DNA from: Verrucomicrobiaceae bacterium
GTDB taxonomy: Bacteria; Verrucomicrobiota; Verrucomicrobiia; Verrucomicrobiales; Verrucomicrobiaceae
DNA: 64,000 nt
Assembly (NCBI GenBank): GCA_024232965.1
Contig: JACKQF010000004.1
Span: forward strand, 558,001 to 622,000
Direction: 5' to 3'
The notes below the pieces were generated by a model. It was not told where the DNA came from, made no database searches, and was given only the letters and a program-made list of their open reading frames with translations. This document shows, piece after piece, positions 43,814 to 51,080 of the stretch. Within the stretch, counting starts at the first letter, position 1. Each line of letters starts with the position of its first letter. Made by a program: the position numbers and the translations under genes.

Positions 43814-44031
43814 CGACCCCTTTCACGTCCCACGCGCCCCCAGCATCAAAGAGGCCAGCTACAACGCCCCCTGTCCACGCCACGCCCCCACGCTCTCAAC
43901 GCCCCGTTGTAGCTGGGCTCTATGAGCCCGGCGCCACTGAACCGCCAAAGGCCCGCGCGGACGCCCAGCCCCCCGCATCGTCCCCTTTCGCGTCCCCTCC
44001 ACGACCGGCCTCACAGAGGCCAGCTACAGCG
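43814..44031. repeat. REP-like composite repeat, copy A
   Basis: About 218 bp with strong match to copy B at 45365-45580, in the same orientation. It holds three palindrome-centred modules: a half-module with GAGGCCAGCTACAACG at 43851-43866; GGGCTC-TAT-GAGCCC at 43915-43929 within GTAGCTGGGCTCTATGAGCC; and GGCCTC-ACA-GAGGCC at 44007-44021 within GCCTCACAGAGGCCAGCTAC. The modules share the phrase (C)CAGCTACA or its complement TGTAGCTGG, and the first and third share a CCCCTTTC-CGTCCC head. The 43554-43813 stretch upstream contains no supportable gene. Confidence 0.85.
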
Positions 44032-44051
44032 ACATGCATTAACGTTGAGCA

Positions 44052-44945
44052 TCAATCCTCCACGATTTCCACGGGTCGGAAGCCGCCCGATACCTTGTGT
44101 TTTTCAAGAAAGGCACGGAACCGCTGCGATACATAGCAGCGCCGGACGTAGTTCAGCTCCGTTCGCTCCGCACCCTCCGCGATATCAAAGGGCATCAGCG
44201 CCTGAATCTCTGAACGGCGATACTCCGCGCAACCTGGCCGCCGACCACCGCGCTCAAAATTGACGCCGTAGGCTCTCTGACCTAATGCCTCGGCGGTGTT
44301 CTCATAGTTCCATCGGATCACCTCGCCATACCCATTGACGATCGGCGTGATGGTGGGTGGCATCAAAATCGTGCTGCGCAGCGCCCAAATGGGCCGCTTG
44401 GGCGGGCGGACGCTATCGCGGAAAATGACCGGCCGCAAATGAACGCCAATCAAGCCCGATTCCTCCAAGGCCGTCTTCAAAGGTTCCGCGACCCCGATGG
44501 CCATGCTTGGCGCAAAATTGCCGCACAGTACCTTGGACCTCTGCCGACTATCCTTGACGGAGATGTACTCCTCGCGGAGCGCCTCTTCGATGGTAGGATC
44601 ATCCGGGCTCGCGATGAAATGCCCGGGGATGAACCAGAGCAGTTCAGCGGCATCGATCTCCGCCTGCGACCAAGTCAGATTCTTGCTGACCTTATAATGC
44701 GTATCCCGCAGCGCCTTCGGAACGATGTTCCGGTACGCCGGTTTGAAGCCATAGCGCTCCTCAATGACCCGAAATACCTCATCCAGCCGGGGATCGCCCT
44801 CGGGTAGGCGGATCGGGCGGCCACCCGCAATCGCGGCAATTTCTTCCACCTCCTCGCGGGTGCAGAGCTGAATCGTAGTTCCGGCATGAATGGTAGGACC
44901 GCTCTTTGAGCAGCTGATATTCACTTCATAAGTAGCGGAGGGCAT
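44052..44945 (-). CDS. Possible immunity protein (Imm11-like) of an orphan toxin pair
   Basis: A 297-residue soluble protein. A segment near residue 155-180 (PLKTALEESGLIGVHLRPVI) resembles the sub-motif of Imm11-like immunity proteins that follow CxxCG or AHH nuclease toxins (LKxALEAAGITGVEFxP); the rest has no family. It starts 5 nt after the stop of the upstream ORF (ATG 44945; a TTG at 44954 overlaps that stop) and is thus coupled to it. It ends 21 bp from repeat copy A. Confidence 0.5.
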   Translation of the reverse strand: MPSATYEVNISCSKSGPTIHAGTTIQLCTREEVEEIAAIAGGRPIRLPEGDPRLDEVFRVIEERYGFKPAYRNIVPKALRDTHYKVSKNLTWSQAEIDAAELLWFIPGHFIASPDDPTIEEALREEYISVKDSRQRSKVLCGNFAPSMAIGVAEPLKTALEESGLIGVHLRPVIFRDSVRPPKRPIWALRSTILMPPTITPIVNGYGEVIRWNYENTAEALGQRAYGVNFERGGRRPGCAEYRRSEIQALMPFDIAEGAERTELNYVRRCYVSQRFRAFLEKHKVSGGFRPVEIVED

Positions 44946-44950
44946 AGTCG

Positions 44951-45361
44951 TCAATCATCGAGTGGAGTGTGGGGGATGGTAAGAGCCGGGTTAAGCACGG
45001 GCTGCCCATTCCTGGTCTGCGTTTGCAAAAACCGTAACCAATCACGCGTCGGTGCCCACATTTTTTCACAATCGAGCGCATTGTAAGCCTTAGCTAGTTC
45101 ATCAATGATCTCCTGTTCGTCCAGTCCCATGTACTGTGGGTTTGTGTTGATGCGGCTGGAGATGCGTCCCGAGATGCCATCGTCTGCTTTTCGTTTGTGC
45201 TTCAGGGTGAGATGCCGCTCTGCGGGCAACTCCTTGTTCAATTCATCGCGGAGAGCCTTGTTGCGTGGGATGGGGAAGGAGGGAGTTTTATCGAGGAGAT
45301 CGGCGGGGATATTCAGGTATCGCCCAACGTATGCCTCTAGCCCATGGTGGATGTCAAGCAT
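44951..45361 (-). CDS. Possible toxin domain (HH-containing nuclease-like), orphan
   Basis: From the ATG at 45361 the protein has 136 residues. It starts MLDIHHGLEAYVGRYLNIP and continues with KALRDELNKELPAERHL and KADDGISGRISSRINT. An IHH motif followed by a hydrophobic helix and a basic stretch is a usual look of AHH/HNH-type C-terminal toxin domains, which normally sit at the end of a large polymorphic toxin. Here no N-terminal trafficking part exists: upstream DNA is repeat copy B, and the reading frame opens inside it (TTG at 45397). The assignment is a pattern match only. Confidence 0.45.
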   Translation of the reverse strand: MLDIHHGLEAYVGRYLNIPADLLDKTPSFPIPRNKALRDELNKELPAERHLTLKHKRKADDGISGRISSRINTNPQYMGLDEQEIIDELAKAYNALDCEKMWAPTRDWLRFLQTQTRNGQPVLNPALTIPHTPLDD

Positions 45362-45364
45362 CCT

Positions 45365-45580
45365 CCCCTTTCGCGTCCCATCCACCACCGGCCTCAAAGA
45401 GGCCAGCTACAGCGGCCCAAGGCCATGCCGCACCCCGACGCTCTCAACGTCCCCGTTGTAGCTGGGCTCTGTGAGCCCGGAGCCACTGAACCGCCAAAGG
45501 CCCGCGCGAACGCCCAGCCGCTAGCGTCGTCCCCTTTCACATCCCATGCACCACCGGTCTCACAGAGGCCAGCTACAGCG
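45365..45580. repeat. REP-like composite repeat, copy B
   Basis: About 216 bp, roughly 80 percent identical by eye to copy A. Modules: GGCCTC-AAA-GAGGCC at 45390-45404, GGGCTC-TGT-GAGCCC at 45464-45478, and GGTCTC-ACA-GAGGCC at 45556-45570. The middle part CCACTGAACCGCCAAAGGCC is identical in both copies. Copies A and B have the same orientation and lie 1.55 kb apart, so recombination could remove or duplicate the cassette between them. The 45581-45669 stretch holds no gene. Confidence 0.85.
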
Positions 45581-45669
45581 CGCCACGCCACAGGGGCTCG
45601 GCGCGAGGGCGGCTGCGTTTTCCTACCGCCCCCTGTTGACGCTTGGTCCCGCTGTGCCACTCTCAGCGG

Positions 45670-46836
45670 ATGAAAGACGATCCTTCCCTGCCCGCCAATG
45701 CCCGATTCGAGACCCGTGCGATCCACGTCGGGCAGGATTTTCGTAGCGAGACGGGGGCGGTCATTCCGCCGGTCTATCTGACATCGACCTTTGAGACGGG
45801 AAATCCAGGAAACTTTGACTACACCCGCTCCGGCAGCCCCAACTTCCGCAACCTCCAGTCCACCTTGGCCAGTCTGGAGAGCGCCAAGCACTGCACCGTC
45901 TTTGCCAGTGGCGTGTCCTCCATCAGCGCGATCGCGTTTTCGCTAAAAGCGGGCGATGTGATCCTTTCTGAAGCGAACATCTATGGCTGCACCTACCGCT
46001 TGTTCGAGCGGATGCTGCGCAAATTCGGCGTCGAAATCCACTACACCGACCTGGCCAATCCGGCTAACTACGCTGAAATCGAGCGTCTCAAACCCACGCT
46101 GGTCTGGCTGGAAAGCCCCACCAATCCGCTGCTCAAAATTCTCGACATCACCGCCATCTCTGACGCCGCGCACAGTGTCGGCAGCACGGTGGTGGTGGAC
46201 AATACCTTTGCCTCCAGCCTGATCCAACGTCCGCTGGAGTTGGGCGCAGACATCTCCCAACTCAGCACCACCAAATACACGAACGGCCACAGCGATGCCC
46301 TCGGCGGTGCCGTGTGCACGAACTCCGATGAATGGCAGGACAAGATGATCTTTGCCCAAAAGGCCATCGGCCTGCAACCATCGCCCTTTGATTCTTGGTT
46401 GGTCTCGCGGGGTGTAAAGACGGAGGCCGTGCGCATGGAGCGCCACTGCTCCAACGCCCTGGAATTGGCGAAACGCCTGGAGGCACGTCCCGGTGTGAAG
46501 CAGGTGCGCTATCCGTTTTTGCCCTCCAATCCCCAGTACGAACTGGCGCGCAAACAGATGAGCGGTGGCAGCGGCATGATGCTGGCCGATACCGGACTGA
46601 GCTATGACGCCGCGCTGGCCTTCATGCGCAAACTGCATCTGTTCACCCAGGCGGAGAGCCTCGGCGGCGTGGAAAGTCTCGTCGCGCACCCGGCCAGCAT
46701 GACACATGCCTCGGTGCCCAAAGAGACCCGGGAGGCAGTGGGCATCACGGACGGCCTCGTGCGCTTTTCGGTCGGCATTGAGCATGTGGAAGACCTCTGG
46801 GAAGACATCGACCGTGCGCTATCGCAATCGCTATGA
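45670..46836 (+). CDS. PLP-dependent transsulfuration enzyme (cystathionine gamma-synthase/lyase type)
   Basis: A 388-residue Cys/Met-metabolism PLP enzyme. The PLP lysine is K202 (STTKYTNGHSDALGG), with YTRSGSPN (51-58), VVDNTFASS (176-183) and SLGGVESL near the C-terminus. This branch can act as cystathionine gamma-synthase, beta- or gamma-lyase, or homocysteine synthase; substrate preference is not readable here. The ATG at 45670 precedes ARFETRAIHVGQ. Its stop overlaps the next gene by 4 bp. Confidence 0.92.
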   Translation: MKDDPSLPANARFETRAIHVGQDFRSETGAVIPPVYLTSTFETGNPGNFDYTRSGSPNFRNLQSTLASLESAKHCTVFASGVSSISAIAFSLKAGDVILSEANIYGCTYRLFERMLRKFGVEIHYTDLANPANYAEIERLKPTLVWLESPTNPLLKILDITAISDAAHSVGSTVVVDNTFASSLIQRPLELGADISQLSTTKYTNGHSDALGGAVCTNSDEWQDKMIFAQKAIGLQPSPFDSWLVSRGVKTEAVRMERHCSNALELAKRLEARPGVKQVRYPFLPSNPQYELARKQMSGGSGMMLADTGLSYDAALAFMRKLHLFTQAESLGGVESLVAHPASMTHASVPKETREAVGITDGLVRFSVGIEHVEDLWEDIDRALSQSL

Positions 46837-48326
46837 CCGATCTTTTGACCCACCCCTTCTATCGCGCGGAGCACCTCGGCCGACCGCTGCCCGACACGCC
46901 GTTTGGTGTGTCCGTTTGCCTGCCCCTGTGGGCACATGTGATCGGCTACGAAGAAAAAGACCCGGAGGTGGTGCGCCACTTCAAGTCCGGCTATCCACGC
47001 TTCTGCTGCCCACCCGCCGTCGGCGCCTTGTTTGAGGCGGCGGAAAAAGAGTTCGCCAAAGAAAACCAGCGCTGCTTGGTCTTTCCACGCCTGAGCCATG
47101 CGCAGCGCTGCCTGGACTACATCCAGCGCACCGGTGGCGATCACGGACGCGCGATTCACTGGATGCCCCACGACCTCGGAGTCGCGGTGTTTTCCGCAGC
47201 GGACTACGATCGTGGCCGGAGGTTTTGGCGCTTTTGTGGCGAGGTCGTCAGCACTCGCCAAGCCTGCGAGGCTCTAAAAATCAGCCGGTGCGGTGCCACC
47301 GAAGACGATGGCCGCCACGCCAGCGAGACCATTCGCCAAAGGCTTGCCGCACTGTCTGGGCAAGAGCCTGACGATGTGTTTCTGTTCCCGTCCGGCATGG
47401 CTGCCAACTACGCCGTGCATCGGATGCTGACGCACCTGCTGCCAGCACGCAAAACCGTGCAACTGGACTTCCCCTATGTCGATGTGCTGAAGCTGCAGCA
47501 GGCCTTTGGCAGCGGTGCCCACTTCCTACCGATGCTGGATGACAGCGGCTACGATGACCTGCGCGAGCTGCTGGCTGCGGAGCCCGTCGCCGGCGTGTTT
47601 TGCGAGGCGCCGAGCAATCCACTGCTGCGCTGCGTCAATTTTTCCCGAGTGCGCGAGACCCTGCGAGAACTCTGCCCGGACGCGCCGCTGATCGTTGATG
47701 ACACGATCGCGACCGTCGCCCACGCGGACGTGCTGCGCTTTGCCGACATTGCGACGGCGAGCCTGACCAAGACCTTCTCCGGCACGGGTGATGTGATGGC
47801 GGGGAGCGTGATCCTGAATCGCCAATCGCCCTTTCACGCTGCCTTCTCCGACTACCTCCGCCACCAAGCAGACCACGAACTCTGGTGCGGCGATGCGGTG
47901 GCGCTGGAGGAAAACTCTCGCGACTTTGTGGCGCGCGCAGATCGTTCCTCCGCCAACGCATGGGCATTGGCAGACTATTTGCGCAGCCATCCGCGAGTCG
48001 CGCAAGTCTGGCATCCTGCGACGCATGAGGATGGGGCTTATGAAAGCATCCGTCGGCCCAACGGCGGCTATGGCTGTCTCGTGTCGTTCGTGCTGAAAGA
48101 TGCAGAGTCGGGTAGCCCCGCCTTTTTTGATGCGGTGGAGGTCTCCAAAGGACCGAGTCTCGGGTCCAACTTCACGCTCGCCTGTCCTTACACCCTGCTG
48201 GCTCACTACGATGAGCTCGACTGGGCAGAGAGTTGCGGCGTGCCGCGCTATTTGATCCGCGTTTCGGCAGGGCTCGAAGAAAAGGAGGATCTGATCGGAC
48301 GATTTGCACGGGCCCTAGCTGTCTAA
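46833..48326 (+). CDS. Second, divergent PLP transsulfuration-type enzyme
   Basis: A 497-residue Cys/Met PLP-family protein, about 100 residues longer than normal. An unusual N-terminal region (residues 1-150: WAHVIGYEEKDPEVVRHF) precedes the fold. The PLP lysine is K313 (ASLTKTFSGTGDVMAGS) with VDDTIATV ahead of it. The longer architecture is reminiscent of fungal Str2-type cystathionine gamma-synthases. Its ATG overlaps the previous gene by 4 bp, so the two are translationally coupled and may form a heteromer or act in sequence. Confidence 0.85.
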   Translation: MTDLLTHPFYRAEHLGRPLPDTPFGVSVCLPLWAHVIGYEEKDPEVVRHFKSGYPRFCCPPAVGALFEAAEKEFAKENQRCLVFPRLSHAQRCLDYIQRTGGDHGRAIHWMPHDLGVAVFSAADYDRGRRFWRFCGEVVSTRQACEALKISRCGATEDDGRHASETIRQRLAALSGQEPDDVFLFPSGMAANYAVHRMLTHLLPARKTVQLDFPYVDVLKLQQAFGSGAHFLPMLDDSGYDDLRELLAAEPVAGVFCEAPSNPLLRCVNFSRVRETLRELCPDAPLIVDDTIATVAHADVLRFADIATASLTKTFSGTGDVMAGSVILNRQSPFHAAFSDYLRHQADHELWCGDAVALEENSRDFVARADRSSANAWALADYLRSHPRVAQVWHPATHEDGAYESIRRPNGGYGCLVSFVLKDAESGSPAFFDAVEVSKGPSLGSNFTLACPYTLLAHYDELDWAESCGVPRYLIRVSAGLEEKEDLIGRFARALAV

Positions 48327-48372
48327 TTTCAAACCGATAGACGCGCCCCATCCGCTGTGTTAATCTCACGCC

Positions 48373-49455
48373 ATGCCGTCTGCCGCCCCCACTCGTGAAT
48401 GGAGCACAGCTCCACGCGCTGCCTTTCGCTCCCGCGAGGACTGGAGCTTGCGCTGGTGGATGATGTTCGCGGTCATCCTTTCCATCGGCTTCCATGGCCT
48501 GCTCTATGTGGGATTTGAGACCATCGGGATCGGCAGATCGGAGGTCCAGCCTGAGCAGCCACCCGTACGCGAGCGCATCTCCATCGCGGAGGAATTGTTA
48601 CGCGATCAGAAAGCCATCACGGAGATTCCCGAAATTTTGACTCCCGGCAATGAGCCTGACATCAAAACTTTCGATCCGAAGCTGGATCAATTCGAGGCGG
48701 CCAGCATGATCCCCGAAAACCAGGAGATCGACCTGACGCCCAAGGTCAGCGAGATCACTAATTTCATCCGCCAAGACGATCCCGGTGACGGCACCACCTC
48801 TCCGTCTGCGATGCCGTCAATGGCACAGATGCTGGCACCGCAAAGCATGTCTGCACCCGACGTCGCCGCTGAGATGGCGTCCGTCCGACGCGATATTCTT
48901 TCGAAACCTGTCAGTGAAAAGCAGATGCTACTAGACGCCGGGGTCCTGGATGCAGGCGATGGTGGGAAGGTCGATATGGGCCTACTCGATACCGTGAAAA
49001 CCCAGGGCACTGGCACCGACGCTGCGGGTGTGCGGGTCAAGGGCTTCAGCAATCTGGATGACCTCCTCAGTCAAGGCGGAGGTCGCATGGGCGGCAGCAC
49101 CGCGCCGATTCTAATGCCAACGGATTTGCTCTTTGAATATGGCAGCGATCAATTGGCAGAAGGAGCGCGTCTCAGCCTCATGAAGCTGGGCATCCTGATC
49201 CAAAAGAATCCCGACTCCGTCTTCATCGTCGAGGGGCACACAGACAGCTTTGGCAGTGAAGACTTCAACGACGCTCTCAGCCTTCGCCGAGCACAGGCCG
49301 TCGTCACTTGGCTCCAGGATTCCCTCCGCCTCAGCACCGATCGCGTCGTCGCCGAAGGCAAAGGCAAGCGCGCCATGCTGGCAGACCCCAGCGGCACGGT
49401 TGAGCAGCAGTCCCTGAACCGCAGGGTGGAAATCAAAGTGCGCAAGAAGCGCTGA
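48373..49455 (+). CDS. OmpA-like protein with N-terminal membrane anchor
   Basis: A 360-residue protein. A single TM segment (about 29-47, MMFAVILSIGFHGLLYV) follows a cytoplasmic basic start; residues about 50-230 are a disordered, Pro/Asp-rich spacer; residues about 240-360 are an OmpA-type peptidoglycan-binding domain (EGHTDSFGSEDFNDALSLRR, RVVAEGKGK, LNRRVEI). This suggests a wall-anchoring protein of the inner or outer membrane, comparable to Pal/MotB-like proteins. Confidence 0.9.
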   Translation: MPSAAPTREWSTAPRAAFRSREDWSLRWWMMFAVILSIGFHGLLYVGFETIGIGRSEVQPEQPPVRERISIAEELLRDQKAITEIPEILTPGNEPDIKTFDPKLDQFEAASMIPENQEIDLTPKVSEITNFIRQDDPGDGTTSPSAMPSMAQMLAPQSMSAPDVAAEMASVRRDILSKPVSEKQMLLDAGVLDAGDGGKVDMGLLDTVKTQGTGTDAAGVRVKGFSNLDDLLSQGGGRMGGSTAPILMPTDLLFEYGSDQLAEGARLSLMKLGILIQKNPDSVFIVEGHTDSFGSEDFNDALSLRRAQAVVTWLQDSLRLSTDRVVAEGKGKRAMLADPSGTVEQQSLNRRVEIKVRKKR

Positions 49456-49511
49456 ACCAGGCACTGAAGGACCTTCACCCCAGGCCATAGCTTCTCCCGC
49501 TGCACGCACGC

Positions 49512-51065
49512 ATGTCCTCAGACGCCACCGAAACGGACCCCATCGACGCGCCTGCCGCAGCAGGTCAAACTAGATGGCGCACCATCGGCCGCTGGGCGTT
49601 TATTTTCGTCGCACTGGCGGGTTACGCAGCGCTGCATCTGCACTTCGGCAGCCTGCTGATGCAGCAGACGAATTTCACGGACAAAAACATCCTCGGCGGT
49701 GATCAGAAAAACAACATCAAGCTGGCCCTGCAAACCCGCGAGGATCTGAACCCGGATTTTTCCAAAGGTGTCTCCGGCCCCATCAAGAACTGGTTCCCCC
49801 ACCGCACGGATGGTGTGGTCAATCCGCTGTGGCCTTGGATCGCCGCATGGATGGCAGACCCTGACCAAACCATCTCTGCCAACGATGCGGTGACCCCGCA
49901 GGATCGCGCCCTCTTTGAGCGCGGCAGGCGCTTCAACGTGGGATTGACGCTAGGCTTCATCGTCGTTTTAGGCATCGCCTGCGCGCGCATCTTTTCCGTC
50001 GCCGCATCGCTGAATGTAGTGCTGCTAGCAGGCCTCGGTGCCTTCCTTCCACGCGCCGTTTTCTTTCAACCGGAGCCCCTCTACTTCACCTTCTTTTTGC
50101 TGACCTGGGTGGCCTGCATCTTTGCCTTGCAGCGCAATAGCCTGTGGGTCTATGCCCTCATCGGTATTCTCTCTGGCATTGCCTACATGGCCAAAGGATC
50201 GGTGCAACCGCTGGTGGGCGTTTTCATCATTGTCAGTACCCTGCGTTGGTTGTGGGGCTGGATCGTCGCCCATTGGCCGCGAGGCATTCCCAATCTTCTC
50301 TGGGTGCGACGCAACCATCTTTTCGGCCTCTTCCTCCTCGTCGGTTGCCACCTGATGACCATCGGCCCGCGTCTCAATTATTCCCAAGAGCGCTTCGGCG
50401 ATGGCTTCCACAGCTACCCAGGGTACTGGATGTGGTTTGATGATTTCGAGTCCTGCTACGCCTGGATGGGCACCCACAACACACGCGCTCAACTGGAGGC
50501 CATGTCACCCTTAGATAAGCCATCGCTGCGCAACTACGCGGCCAGCCACACCGGCACCCAGATGTGGGAGCGACTCCGCGATGGCATGCTGGTGAAGTCC
50601 GCAGATCTCTTCTGGCCCGCCGTCACGAAGCAGAGCAAAAGCAATCCCAAGCCCTGGAAAGGCATCCTGGAGTGGCGCGGTCTCTACCTCGGCATTCTCG
50701 CCGCAATGGGGCTGATACTGGCGATCGCCATGCGATTCGCCGTGCCTCGACCCGAGCGCGCTTGGCACAAGTTGCATCCAGAGAGCGCTGCCATCTGCCT
50801 TTTTGTTTTCGGCTCGCTGGCAGCCTACACGCTCGCCTACGGGTGGTACACCCCCATCGGGCGTGGGGATCGCTTCATGCTATCCCTCTACGGCCCGCTG
50901 GTTCTCAGCGCGGTGTGGGGCGCTGAAAGTTTGCTGCACCGAGCACGTCGCAGGGCTGCGCCGCAGTGGATGATCCGCAGCTATCACGCGGCGCAGTGGC
51001 TGCTTTTAGCCTTGATCCTATCCCGTGTTGCTGAGATCCTCGCGCATCCGGTTTTCAAAAACTAA
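49512..51065 (+). CDS. Multi-pass membrane protein, glycosyltransferase (GT-C)-like
   Basis: A 517-residue integral membrane protein with about 10 TM segments. The first periplasmic loop, FPHRTDGVVNPLWPWIAAW, and the following long hydrophobic segments (LTLGFIVVLGIACARIF, FFLLTWVACIFAL) suit the ArnT/PMT-like GT-C class, where an early acidic/aromatic loop carries the donor site. A TYGWYTPIGRGDRFMLSLYGP segment sits near residue 445. The acceptor is unknown. The start at 49512 lies 56 bp after the OmpA-like gene. Confidence 0.7.
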   Translation: MSSDATETDPIDAPAAAGQTRWRTIGRWAFIFVALAGYAALHLHFGSLLMQQTNFTDKNILGGDQKNNIKLALQTREDLNPDFSKGVSGPIKNWFPHRTDGVVNPLWPWIAAWMADPDQTISANDAVTPQDRALFERGRRFNVGLTLGFIVVLGIACARIFSVAASLNVVLLAGLGAFLPRAVFFQPEPLYFTFFLLTWVACIFALQRNSLWVYALIGILSGIAYMAKGSVQPLVGVFIIVSTLRWLWGWIVAHWPRGIPNLLWVRRNHLFGLFLLVGCHLMTIGPRLNYSQERFGDGFHSYPGYWMWFDDFESCYAWMGTHNTRAQLEAMSPLDKPSLRNYAASHTGTQMWERLRDGMLVKSADLFWPAVTKQSKSNPKPWKGILEWRGLYLGILAAMGLILAIAMRFAVPRPERAWHKLHPESAAICLFVFGSLAAYTLAYGWYTPIGRGDRFMLSLYGPLVLSAVWGAESLLHRARRRAAPQWMIRSYHAAQWLLLALILSRVAEILAHPVFKN

Positions 51066-51080
51066 CCGCCCTCAAATCTC

